From an uncultured Clostridia bacterium (GTDB taxonomy: Bacteria; Bacillota; Clostridia; Lachnospirales; CAG-274): DNA of 64,000 bases. Shown one piece after another: positions 9,127 through 17,713 of this stretch (its first letter is position 1; every line of letters starts with the position of its first letter). The translations under genes were made by a program, and so were the position numbers. The DNA lies in NCBI GenBank assembly GCA_944384195.1, contig CALWSK010000002.1, forward strand, positions 1 to 64,000. The letters run 5' to 3'. The notes beneath the pieces are model-generated. The model did not search any database and was not told the origin of the DNA. It was given only the letters and a program-made list of their open reading frames with translations.

Positions 9127-10476
9127 TTATTGTAAAGTCTTATGATTTTCAAGTTCAAGTTTTAGCTTTTCTATTTCTTCTTCCAAGTCTAAGATATGCA
9201 AGTCTTTTTCAAGTTCAATCTCTTCAAAGTTGAGCTTGTCTAATGTTTGTTTATCATATTTTTCAAGATCAAGCTTTAGCTCTTGTATAAGAGAATCTTT
9301 TTCTGATATTTTCTTTTCCATATCAGAAATAATTTTATCTTTATGCAATATAGAAGATTTTAATTCTTCGCTTTCATCAATAGATAAATTATCTTTATCT
9401 TCAATAATTTTAGAGAGTTTTTCATTTTCTTCTATTGCATTATTTAAAGAAAGTTGTAAGCTTGAAATTATAGTATCTTTTTGTGAAAGAGAATAAGAAA
9501 GCTTGTTTTCTAGCCTTGAGCTTATGTTTTTACTTTCCTCTATAGCCTCTTGGAGTTTATTTTCTAAAGATTCTATAAGAGTATCTTTTTTAGATAAAAG
9601 AGCAAGTTTATTTTCTATATTAAAGTTAAGATTTTTATTCTCATCAATAGATGAATTAAGATTTGCTTTAAGTTCTGATATTTCTTTATCTTTTTTAGAA
9701 ATTATGTTCATATCATCACTTATTTTAGAAGATAAAGAAAGATTTTTGTCAAGAGCAGAAGTAAGATTAGCTTGTAGCTCTTCTATAGTTTGATTTTTTT
9801 CTTCTATGCTTAAGGTTTTTTTATTTAAGTTTAAATTAAGAGATAAGTTTTTATCTATAGCATTTTGAAGCTCTTCTTCAAGATTTGCTATTATAGTTTG
9901 TTTTTCATCAATAGATGGATTTAGCTCTGTATCTAACTTTTCAGAGAATATTTTAAGGTTTGATAAGGTATGTTCAAGTTCAGATTCTAGATTTAAAATA
10001 GTATTATCTTTTTCTGTTATACTATCTTTTAATTCTTGAGTTAGCCTTGATATTTCTAAATCTTTTTCATTAGATAATATATTTAAGTTTTGTTTTAAAA
10101 GCTCTATAGCCTTATCTTTTTCCTTATTAAGCTCTTTAGCAGAAGTTAGTTTTTTTTCAAGTGCTATTATTTTATTTGTAAGAGAATTTAGTTTATCTTC
10201 CATAGATGAAATAGATTTATTGCTACTTGAAAAAACCTGACGTTGTTTAAAGAGTTCATCGGCTATATTTATACAAAGTATAAGCAAAAATGAATTAGAA
10301 TTTTTGTTTAGATTATCATATATATTACAAAGTTCATCCATTTTGCTATTTATGTATTTTGCTAGCCCGTTTATATATTCTACACTTTCGTTTGTAGAAA
10401 GATTGTAGCTTATATTTCCTATTTTTACACTAACTATGTGTTTATCTTGATTATTTTCATTATTTTCCATATTCAT
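9127..10476 (-). CDS. zapA: ZapA-like division protein with a long coiled-coil extension
   Basis: About 449 residues from the ATG at 10476, which has GAGGTGA seven bases upstream. Residues 10-85 or so match ZapA (VSVKIGNISYNLS, EYINGLAKYINSKMDEL, LILCINIADEL), the FtsZ-ring-associated protein, which is normally about 90-200 residues. The rest is almost pure coiled coil made of degenerate blocks of roughly 30 residues (KDxxIxxLExxLxxAIEEN). The location before U32 and ftsW supports the ZapA call. The extension could space the Z-ring from the membrane or bundle filaments, but that is inference. The tail may have been lengthened by internal duplication. Confidence 0.75.
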   Translation of the reverse strand: MNMENNENNQDKHIVSVKIGNISYNLSTNESVEYINGLAKYINSKMDELCNIYDNLNKNSNSFLLILCINIADELFKQRQVFSSSNKSISSMEDKLNSLTNKIIALEKKLTSAKELNKEKDKAIELLKQNLNILSNEKDLEISRLTQELKDSITEKDNTILNLESELEHTLSNLKIFSEKLDTELNPSIDEKQTIIANLEEELQNAIDKNLSLNLNLNKKTLSIEEKNQTIEELQANLTSALDKNLSLSSKISDDMNIISKKDKEISELKANLNSSIDENKNLNFNIENKLALLSKKDTLIESLENKLQEAIEESKNISSRLENKLSYSLSQKDTIISSLQLSLNNAIEENEKLSKIIEDKDNLSIDESEELKSSILHKDKIISDMEKKISEKDSLIQELKLDLEKYDKQTLDKLNFEEIELEKDLHILDLEEEIEKLKLELENHKTLQ

Positions 10477-10730
10477 AAAATTCACCTCAAAAAATAATAT
10501 ATTAATTATATCATATATGTAAAATATATCAATTGTTTTTGGGGTAAAATGTTGAATATAAGGTATAAAGCAAAAATATTAAAATAATATCTTAGAAATT
10601 GTATTTATAAAAAATTACAAATTATTATAAATAGGCTTTAAATTTTATAAAATTTGATATAAACTATATATAATATCTTGTAAATATTAATAAAATTAAA
10701 ATATATCCACAAATAAAGGAGCTGTATAAA

Positions 10731-11822
10731 ATGATATCAAATCAAATATTACAAAATACAATAGACGGGCTTAAGAATATTACAAGAAGAGAATTTAGCG
10801 TGGTAGATAGAGAAGGTAAAATAGTAGTTACTACTGAAGAAAATATGATAAATAAAAATATTGATGGAGTGGAGCTATTTATTAATAGTCCAGCAGAAAA
10901 TCAACTAGTGCAAGGGTATCAATATTTTAAAGTATTTGATAATGGTGTGGCAGAATATATAGTGCTCGCTAAAGGTGAAGATGAGGAAACTTATCAATTA
11001 GGGAAAATAACTACTTTTCAAATACAGAATTTATTAATAGCTTATAAAGAAAGATATGATAGAGATAACTTTATAAAAAATCTTTTGCTTGATAATCTTT
11101 TACTTGTAGATATATATTCAAGAGCTAAAAAGCTCCATATAGAAAATGATGTAAAAAGAATAGTTTATCTTATAGAAACAGCAGTAGATAAGGAATTAAA
11201 TGTTGTAGATATAATAAGAAGCGCTTTTCCAACTAAAGGAAAAGATTTTGTAACAGCAGTAGATGAAAAAACTATAATTCTTGTAAAAGAACTTTCTCAA
11301 AATGAAGATAAAGAAGAAATAGAAAATTTTGCAAACCAGGTATATAATACAATTTTAGAAGAAACAAAAAATGAGGTTATGGTGGCTATAGGTACTATAG
11401 TATATGACCTTAAAAATATATCTTCGTCTTTTAAAGAAGCGAAAATGGCGCTTGAAGTAGGTAAGATATTTGATACTGATAAAAATATAGTAAAATATGA
11501 ACAATTAGGAATAGGACGACTTATATATCAATTACCTAATAATCTTTGTAAAATGTTTGTAGGAGAGGTTTTACAGGGGATATCTATGGAGTCTTTTGAC
11601 GAAGAAACATTAACAACTGTTGCTAAATTTTTTGAAAATAACCTAAATGTTTCAGAAACTTCAAGACAGCTTTATATACATAGAAATACTCTTGTATATA
11701 GGCTTGATAAGTTACAAAAAATGACAGGACTAGACCTTAGAAACTTTGATGATGCTATAATCTTTAAAATTATGCTTATGGTAAGTAAGTATATGCAATA
11801 TAGGGAAAAATTTAAATATTAA
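10731..11822 (+). CDS. CdaR/PucR-family transcriptional regulator
   Basis: A 363-residue regulator. The N-terminal 120 residues resemble the sugar-diacid recognition domain of CdaR (ISNQILQNTIDGL, FSVVDREGKIVVTT). A GGDEF-like middle region follows, and the end carries the PucR-type helix-turn-helix (NLNVSETSRQLYIHRNTLVYRLDKL, about residues 305-330). A strong AAAGGAG precedes the ATG. Only 23 bases separate it from ftsE, so it may be co-transcribed with ftsEX. The effector is unknown. The CdaR name reflects family, not a proven role in glycerate or galactarate use. Confidence 0.85.
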   Translation: MISNQILQNTIDGLKNITRREFSVVDREGKIVVTTEENMINKNIDGVELFINSPAENQLVQGYQYFKVFDNGVAEYIVLAKGEDEETYQLGKITTFQIQNLLIAYKERYDRDNFIKNLLLDNLLLVDIYSRAKKLHIENDVKRIVYLIETAVDKELNVVDIIRSAFPTKGKDFVTAVDEKTIILVKELSQNEDKEEIENFANQVYNTILEETKNEVMVAIGTIVYDLKNISSSFKEAKMALEVGKIFDTDKNIVKYEQLGIGRLIYQLPNNLCKMFVGEVLQGISMESFDEETLTTVAKFFENNLNVSETSRQLYIHRNTLVYRLDKLQKMTGLDLRNFDDAIIFKIMLMVSKYMQYREKFKY

Positions 11823-11845
11823 TAAATATTTTAGGAGGGATAAGA

Positions 11846-12529
11846 TTGATAGTTGTAGATAAAGTTACTAAAGTTTATGATAATGGAGCAGTAGCTATAA
11901 ATAATATATCCTTGCAAATAAAAAAAGGGGAGTTTGTTTTTATAGTTGGTTCTTCAGGTTCTGGCAAGTCTACATTTATGAAAATGCTGTTGAAAGAAGT
12001 AGAGCCTACACAGGGAAAAATTATAGTAGATGGAACTAATATAAATGCTCTTGAAAGAAGAGAAATACCTTATTTTAGAAGGAAAATGGGTGTTGTATTT
12101 CAAGATTTTAGGTTATTACCTAGAAAAACAGTATATGAAAATGTTGCATTTGCTCTTGAAGTTACAGAAGCTCCACCTAAAGCTATAAGAAGAAATGTTC
12201 CAGCTATTTTAGCCATGGTAGGTCTTACACATAAAGCTAAGGTATATCCAAATGAGCTATCTGGTGGAGAACAGCAAAGAGTGGCACTTGCAAGAGCTAT
12301 AATAAATAAACCTCCTATACTTCTTGCAGATGAGCCAACTGGAAATTTAGATCCAGAAACTGCTTGGGAAATAATGGAGCTTTTAAAAGAAATAAATGCT
12401 AGAGGGACAACTGTTGTTATAGCTACGCATGCTAAAGATATAGTTGATGAAATGAAAAAACGAGTTATAACTATACAAAAAGGGGTTATATCTAGTGATA
12501 AAGAAGGAGGATATGACTTTGAGGATTAG
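11846..12529 (+). CDS. ftsE: FtsE, cell-division ABC transporter ATPase
   Basis: A 227-residue ABC ATPase that pairs with FtsX to transmit ATP hydrolysis to extracellular peptidoglycan hydrolases. Walker A (GSSGSGKST, residues 36-44), the Q-loop (VFQDFRLL), the ABC signature (LSGGEQQR, about 139-146) and Walker B (ILLADEPTGNLD) are all intact. The start is TTG with AGGAGGG six bases upstream. It overlaps ftsX, as is usual for this pair. Confidence 0.95.
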   Translation: MIVVDKVTKVYDNGAVAINNISLQIKKGEFVFIVGSSGSGKSTFMKMLLKEVEPTQGKIIVDGTNINALERREIPYFRRKMGVVFQDFRLLPRKTVYENVAFALEVTEAPPKAIRRNVPAILAMVGLTHKAKVYPNELSGGEQQRVALARAIINKPPILLADEPTGNLDPETAWEIMELLKEINARGTTVVIATHAKDIVDEMKKRVITIQKGVISSDKEGGYDFED

Positions 12530-13595
12530 AAGTATTAAATATCATATAAAAGAAGGGCTTAAAAGTATAACAAAAAATGGACTTATGTCTATAGCTTCTA
12601 TAGCTTCTGTTTCTGCTTGTGCTCTTATGCTTATAATATCTCTTTGTATAGCTATAAATTTAGATAGAGCATTAGAAAAAGTAGAAGAGAGCATAGGTGT
12701 ATCTTTATATCTTGGAGAAGATATAAATGATGAAGAAATAAAAAATCTTTTAAATAAATTGCAAGCTATACCTAATATTTTAGATATTAAGTATATGAGT
12801 AAAGAAGATGCTTTAAATTGGGCAAAGGAAGAATGGGATAATAATAATGAAATATTAGCAGGATTAGAAGATGATAACCCGTTCCCACGTTCTTTTGAAA
12901 TATCTATATCGGCTGCTAAATATCAAAAACAGGTTATAAATGAGATAAATAATATTCAAGTAGAGTTTGAAAAAGAACTTTTAGCTAGCAGGAATAAAGA
13001 ACAAGAACAGATACAAGAAATAATAGAAAATCCCTTAGATAAGCCTATGGATATATCAAAGCCTAAGGAAGAAAAAGAAACAGAAACAACAACAGAAGAT
13101 ATACCTAAAATAGGAGATAAAGATTATAAATTTATAGGCATAGAAAAAATAAGACATTCTCAAAAAGAATCTAATATATTATTAGCTGTAAATAATGCTA
13201 TAAGGATAGGTAGCATAATAATAATCCTTGTATTAGCTATAATATCTGTTGCTATTATTATAAATACTATAAAAATTGCAGTATACGTAAGAAAAACAGA
13301 GATAAATATTATGAAATATGTAGGAGCTACCGACTGGTTTATAAGATGGCCTTTTATAATAGAAGGTATAGTTATAGGTACTGTAGGAGCTTTAATAGCG
13401 ATATTTATAGGAAGTTTTGGCTATAGTCAATCTATATCTGTGTTATATGAAAAAATACCTATGATTAAAAATTATGTAGAGCTTAAAGATACATTTTCTA
13501 TGTTTTTAGTTATAACTCCAGTTACAATAATATTAGGGGCATTATTAGGTGTTATAGGTTCTGTAAGTTCTATTAAAAAACACCTTCAAGTTTAG
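12519..13595 (+). CDS. ftsX: FtsX, cell-division ABC transporter permease-like protein
   Basis: About 358 residues with the FtsX layout: one N-terminal helix (about 22-47), an extracellular domain, and three C-terminal helices including the conserved MKYVGATDWFIRWPF loop. The TTG at 12519 lies eight bases from AGGAGG and gives MRIRSIKYHIKEG, the usual FtsX N-terminus. The ATG at 12513 is in frame but only two bases from that site. The reading frame overlaps ftsE by 11 bases. A hydrophilic Glu/Lys/Thr/Pro-rich stretch of about 50 residues (about 158-205) is inserted at the end of the extracellular domain, making the protein longer than the usual 300 residues. The M23 hydrolase downstream is the likely output. 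Confidence 0.92.
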   Translation: MRIRSIKYHIKEGLKSITKNGLMSIASIASVSACALMLIISLCIAINLDRALEKVEESIGVSLYLGEDINDEEIKNLLNKLQAIPNILDIKYMSKEDALNWAKEEWDNNNEILAGLEDDNPFPRSFEISISAAKYQKQVINEINNIQVEFEKELLASRNKEQEQIQEIIENPLDKPMDISKPKEEKETETTTEDIPKIGDKDYKFIGIEKIRHSQKESNILLAVNNAIRIGSIIIILVLAIISVAIIINTIKIAVYVRKTEINIMKYVGATDWFIRWPFIIEGIVIGTVGALIAIFIGSFGYSQSISVLYEKIPMIKNYVELKDTFSMFLVITPVTIILGALLGVIGSVSSIKKHLQV

Positions 13596-13607
13596 GAGAG
13601 ATTTGTG

Positions 13608-14765
13608 ATGAAGAAGAATATATTTATTTTATCTATTATTTGTTTTAGTATATCTTTTAATACAAGTATATATGGAAAGAGTGTAAGTGAATTAAACAAA
13701 GAAAAAAATGAAATAAATAATAAGATAAAAGATTCTAAGGAAAGTCTTGAAAAATCTAAAGAGCAAAAAACAAATATTTTAAAAGAAGTAGAAAAGCTTG
13801 ATTTTGAACTTGATAAAGTACAAGCAGAATTAGATACTTTAGAAAAAAGATTAAGTGATACACAAAAAAGTCTTGCAAATTCTGAACAAGAGTTAAAAAA
13901 AGCTACTGAAAAAAGAGAAAAACAATATGAGAGTTTAAAAAGTCGTATGAGAGTTATGTACGAATATGGCAATCAGGGGTATCTTAATATATTGTTAGAT
14001 TCTAAGGGATTTACGGATTTTTTTAAAAGAATTGAGTATGTAAATTATATAACTAAACATGACAAGGAAATATTTGAAAAGTATAAAAAGACAGAAGAAC
14101 TTATAGCTCTTAAAGTTGAACAAATAAAAGTAGAAAAAGCTAATATAGAAGTATTAAAAAATGATACTCAAAAGAAAAAAGATGAAGTTAATAAAAAAAT
14201 AAAAGAAAAACAACAAATGGTAGCTAATCTTAATAAAGAGCAAGCTAGTATAGAACAAAGGATTAAAGATTTGCAAAAAGAAGATGCCGAGATAACTTCA
14301 CTTATAAATAAAGCAAATGTTAAAGTAACCGGAAATAGCACAAATAAGGTTTATACTTCTGGGAAGGGAGGAAGACTAGCAAATCCAGTTCCAGCTTATG
14401 CAGATAGACCATATAATGACGTATATGGATATAGAATAAACCCAATAAGTGGTAAAAGAGAATTACATTCTGGGCTTGATATGAAAGCAACTTATGGTAC
14501 AGACATTGTAGCAGCTGAATCTGGTGTTGTTATATATGCAGGAACTAGAGGAGGATATGGTAAAACAGTTATAATAGACCATGGAGGTGGTATGACTACT
14601 TTATATGCTCATAATTCTAAGTTAGTTGTAAGTAAGGGACAAAGCGTAAAAAGAGGACAAGTAATTGCTAAGGCAGGTTCTACAGGATATTCAACAGGAG
14701 TACATGCACATTTTGAAGTAAGAATAAATGGTAAAACTACAGATCCAGCTCCATATTTAAAATAG
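13608..14765 (+). CDS. Secreted coiled-coil M23 (LytM) peptidoglycan endopeptidase, PcsB/EnvC-like
   Basis: About 385 residues: a signal peptide (KKNIFILSIICFSISF), a long coiled coil from about 25 to 235, a short linker and a C-terminal LytM domain from about 255. The zinc ligands are present in ELHSGLDM and VHAHFEV, with TTLYAH between them, so the enzyme looks active, unlike degenerate EnvC. Its position directly after ftsEX (the AGGAG site overlaps the ftsX stop) strongly suggests that it is the hydrolase gated by FtsEX at the septum. The ATG at 13608 is favoured over an overlapping GTG at 13605. Confidence 0.9.
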   Translation: MKKNIFILSIICFSISFNTSIYGKSVSELNKEKNEINNKIKDSKESLEKSKEQKTNILKEVEKLDFELDKVQAELDTLEKRLSDTQKSLANSEQELKKATEKREKQYESLKSRMRVMYEYGNQGYLNILLDSKGFTDFFKRIEYVNYITKHDKEIFEKYKKTEELIALKVEQIKVEKANIEVLKNDTQKKKDEVNKKIKEKQQMVANLNKEQASIEQRIKDLQKEDAEITSLINKANVKVTGNSTNKVYTSGKGGRLANPVPAYADRPYNDVYGYRINPISGKRELHSGLDMKATYGTDIVAAESGVVIYAGTRGGYGKTVIIDHGGGMTTLYAHNSKLVVSKGQSVKRGQVIAKAGSTGYSTGVHAHFEVRINGKTTDPAPYLK

Positions 14766-14775
14766 AGGTGATATT

Positions 14776-15273
14776 ATGGCTAATAAACAAAATGAAAAAG
14801 AAAAAGATAAGAAAAACTCTATAATTATAATAACTATACTTTTATCTATAGGTATTGTAGCTTTTTTTGGTATAGGATACCAAGTAATTTCAGGAGGTAA
14901 TAAACAAGGTTTTGTTGAATTAAAACCCATAAATACAACTTTAAACTCTATAAATGGTGAACATAAGGTTTCCGTGCAAGTTAATCTTGGCGGAAAAAAT
15001 AAAGATTTAAAAAATCTTAATACTAATAAAGTTCAAAATATAGTAGAAGAAACGGTATCTTCTTTAAATTATGAAAAATTAGTTGGAAAAGATGGTACAA
15101 ATTATTTAAAACAAGCTATAAAAGAAAATCTTAATGCTAAATTTGAAGGTAAGATAGATAAAGTTACTATAGATAGTCTTTTAACTGATGTTAGTGTATC
15201 AAATCAAGAAGAGCAAAAAGGCATAAGCAGACAAGAATATCTAGATGGTCTTAAATGGACTAAGAAAAAATAG
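14776..15273 (+). CDS. FliL-like single-pass membrane protein
   Basis: 165 residues: a charged N-terminus, one membrane helix (about 16-37), then a domain with the FliL pattern of a strand segment (KVSVQVNLG) followed by VQNIVEETVSSLNYEKL and KEILNAKFEGKI-like helices. FliL supports stator function around the flagellar motor. This gene is not in a flagellar operon but directly follows the ftsEX-M23 genes, so a wall-related role is also possible. The family call rests on architecture and short motifs only. Confidence 0.5.
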   Translation: MANKQNEKEKDKKNSIIIITILLSIGIVAFFGIGYQVISGGNKQGFVELKPINTTLNSINGEHKVSVQVNLGGKNKDLKNLNTNKVQNIVEETVSSLNYEKLVGKDGTNYLKQAIKENLNAKFEGKIDKVTIDSLLTDVSVSNQEEQKGISRQEYLDGLKWTKKK

Positions 15274-15293
15274 AACCAAAAGGGGATATTGTT

Positions 15294-16271
15294 ATGCTAG
15301 ATAAAATATTAGATATGTTAAAAGAAGAAGATGGTTTTATATCTGGAGAGCAAATGGCAGATGTATTAAATGTATCTAGAAATACTATATGTAAATATAT
15401 AGCTAAGCTAAGAAAAATGGGATATGATATATCTTCTTCTACAAATAAAGGATACAGACTTAAATTAGATAATAATAAGTTTAATAAACTTGAACTTTCT
15501 AAAAAAATTAAAACCAAAAATTTTGTTAAAAATATATATTTTTTTGAAGATTTAGATTCTACAAATGAATATGCAAAAACTTTAGCAGATAAGCTAGAAG
15601 ATGGAGATATAGTTGTATGTAATAATCAGACAAATGGAAAAGGACGACTTGATAGAAGTTGGCATGGTTCTAAAGATAAAAATATATATATGTCATTAAT
15701 ATTAAAACCTAATCTTGAGCTTATGAATGTGTGGCAAATAACATTACTTTCTGGGCTTTTGATATGTCAAACAATAGAAAATATCTTAGGAATAAAAGCT
15801 TATATAAAATGGCCAAATGATATAATAATAAATAATAAAAAAGTTTGTGGCATATTAACAGAAGTAAGCGCTCAAATAGATAGATTAAAATATATTATTT
15901 TAGGCATAGGGATAAATGTTAATGAAGATATTTTTGATGATAGTATAAAAGATAAGGCAAGCTCCTTATATTTAGAATATGGCAAAGAAATTGATAGAAA
16001 TGAATTTTTAGCACTATTTTTGCAAAATTTTGAAGAAATTTATTTTGAATATCTCGAGAATAGAGATTTTAAACCATATTTAGAAAAATATAAGTCTATT
16101 TGCATCAATATAGGTAAAGAAGCAAGAATTTTTTCTAATAATAAAGTTATAGATGGGAAAATATTAGATATATCTGACCTTGGGCATCTTATAGTAGAAA
16201 ATGAAGATGGCAATAACATTATATTATCAGGAGAAGTATCTATAAGAAATAAAAATGGTAAATATATATAA
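15294..16271 (+). CDS. birA: Bifunctional biotin-protein ligase / biotin operon repressor
   Basis: 325 residues with an N-terminal winged helix-turn-helix (about 15-60, ISGEQMADVLNVSRNTICKYI) and a biotin-protein ligase domain. The ligase motifs NGKGRLDRSW (biotin/AMP loop), KWPNDIIINNKKVCGIL and GIGINVN are present. It attaches biotin to carboxylase carrier proteins, and the helix-turn-helix suggests it also represses biotin genes. It starts the birA-DUF6145-dusB run. Confidence 0.94.
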   Translation: MLDKILDMLKEEDGFISGEQMADVLNVSRNTICKYIAKLRKMGYDISSSTNKGYRLKLDNNKFNKLELSKKIKTKNFVKNIYFFEDLDSTNEYAKTLADKLEDGDIVVCNNQTNGKGRLDRSWHGSKDKNIYMSLILKPNLELMNVWQITLLSGLLICQTIENILGIKAYIKWPNDIIINNKKVCGILTEVSAQIDRLKYIILGIGINVNEDIFDDSIKDKASSLYLEYGKEIDRNEFLALFLQNFEEIYFEYLENRDFKPYLEKYKSICINIGKEARIFSNNKVIDGKILDISDLGHLIVENEDGNNIILSGEVSIRNKNGKYI

Positions 16272-16283
16272 GAGGTGATATTT

Positions 16284-16622
16284 TTGGAAAAAGATATAAT
16301 TTTTGCAGTGTCTAGTTATAATCAAAAATATTATTTTGGGGAAAGCACTAAAACTTTGCCTATAGATATAAAAAGTAGATTAAAAGAAATAGGTATATAT
16401 ATAGTAAATAAAGTAAATGGTATAATAAGTATTGGGTTTTATAATGATGGAAATCTTTTTATAGAACATAGCTTTAATGAAGATGATTTTTTTTGTGATG
16501 AGATAGGGGCTAGGTTAGAAATTGATAAATTGCAAAAAGAAGAAAAAGAACTTTTAGAATCACTAAGGATGTGGTATAAAGTTTTTGTTTTAAAGCTAAA
16601 TGAAATGGAGATTGATAGATGA
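16284..16622 (+). CDS. DUF6145-like small protein between birA and dusB
   Basis: About 112 residues from a TTG at 16284, which has AGAGGTG five to six bases upstream. The GTG at 16275 lies inside that site and is rejected. The sequence (VSSYNQKYYFGE near the start, RMWYKVFVLKL near the end) resembles what I remember of DUF6145 proteins found beside birA and dusB in Lachnospiraceae. Function unknown. Its last four bases overlap the dusB start (ATGA), indicating translational coupling. Confidence 0.7.
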   Translation: MEKDIIFAVSSYNQKYYFGESTKTLPIDIKSRLKEIGIYIVNKVNGIISIGFYNDGNLFIEHSFNEDDFFCDEIGARLEIDKLQKEEKELLESLRMWYKVFVLKLNEMEIDR

Positions 16623-17578
16623 AAATAGGAAATTTTACTCCTGATAATAATGTATTTTTGGCACCTATGGCTGGTGTTACAGATGTTGTGTTTAGAAAGC
16701 TTTGCAAAGAACAAGATTGTGGACTTACATATTCTGAAATGGTAAGTGCTAAAGGCGTTATGTATAATAATGAAAATACAAAAAAGCTTTTAGAAGTTGA
16801 TAAAGAAGAAAAAAAAGTAGCAGTACAACTTTTTGGTTCTGACCCTAAAGTTTTGGCTGATATGGCTAAAAAGCTAGAGAATAATGATAATATAGCTTTT
16901 TTTGATATAAATATGGGTTGTCCAGCTCCTAAAATAGTAAAAAATGGAGATGGCTCTGCTCTTATGAAAAATCCTAAACTTATAGGAGAGATAGTAAAAA
17001 CTGTTAGCTCTAGTATAGAAAAACCACTTACTATAAAAATAAGAAAAGGTTTTGATGATCAGCATTTAAATGCTTTAGAAGTAGCTAAAATTGCACAAGA
17101 AAATGGAGCTAAAGCTATAACTATACATGGAAGAACAAGAGAACAGTTTTATTCTGGAGAGGCAGATTGGGATATAATAAAAATTTTAAAAGAAAATCTT
17201 GATATACCAGTTATAGGAAATGGTGATATAATAAGTCCAGAAAAAGCTAAGCAGATGATAGATTATACAGGTTGTGATGGTATTATGATAGCAAGAGCAG
17301 CTCAAGGAAACCCTTGGATATTTAAAAGAATAGTCCACTATCTTAAAACAGGAGAGTTACTTCCTAAGCCTACTATAAATGAAAAAATAGATTTATCTAT
17401 AAGACACCTTAAGCTTTTAGTAGAGAATAAAGGAGAATATATAGGTGTTAGAGAAATGAGAAAACATTTAGGTTGGTATATAAAGGGAATGCCTAAAAGT
17501 AGTGAAATAAGAGTTGTTATAAATAAGATAGAAGAAAGCAAAGAAATGGAGAATCTTCTTCTTAGTATGAGACAATAA
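16619..17578 (+). CDS. dusB: tRNA-dihydrouridine synthase, DusB type
   Basis: A 319-residue FMN-dependent TIM-barrel enzyme that reduces uridines in tRNA D-loops. Visible motifs are FLAPMAGVTDVVFR at the N-terminus, NMGCPAPKIVKNGDGSALM with the catalytic cysteine at about residue 100, KIRKGFDD, TIHGRTREQFYSG and GNGDIISPEKA. The length is normal. It is the last gene of the birA run, with a terminator four bases after the stop. Confidence 0.94.
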   Translation: MKIGNFTPDNNVFLAPMAGVTDVVFRKLCKEQDCGLTYSEMVSAKGVMYNNENTKKLLEVDKEEKKVAVQLFGSDPKVLADMAKKLENNDNIAFFDINMGCPAPKIVKNGDGSALMKNPKLIGEIVKTVSSSIEKPLTIKIRKGFDDQHLNALEVAKIAQENGAKAITIHGRTREQFYSGEADWDIIKILKENLDIPVIGNGDIISPEKAKQMIDYTGCDGIMIARAAQGNPWIFKRIVHYLKTGELLPKPTINEKIDLSIRHLKLLVENKGEYIGVREMRKHLGWYIKGMPKSSEIRVVINKIEESKEMENLLLSMRQ

Positions 17579-17582
17579 TGAA

Positions 17583-17609
17583 AGTATAGACTTAGTCTAT
17601 ACTTTTTTT
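17583..17609 (+). terminator. Intrinsic terminator after dusB
   Basis: A 9-bp stem AGTATAGAC / GTCTATACT with a TTA loop, followed by a run of T. Confidence 0.92.
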
Positions 17610-17657
17610 AATTTATAAATAAAAATACTTCTATAATATTTAATAATATATTTATTA

Positions 17658-17686
17658 TTGACTTTATATAAACCATATGTTAGAGT
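17658..17686 (+). promoter_or_regulatory. Sigma-A-type promoter
   Basis: TTGACT, a 17-base spacer and TAGAGT, lying 28 bases upstream of the ATG of the copper-amine-oxidase-domain gene. Confidence 0.55.
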
Positions 17687-17713
17687 TTATTCATAAGGAT
17701 AGGAGTGATTTTT

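Noticed and set aside
9230..9793. Two plus-strand ORFs (88 and 96 residues) opposite zapA
   Set aside because: Ser/Leu/Phe-rich antisense translations of the coiled-coil repeats with no ribosome binding site.
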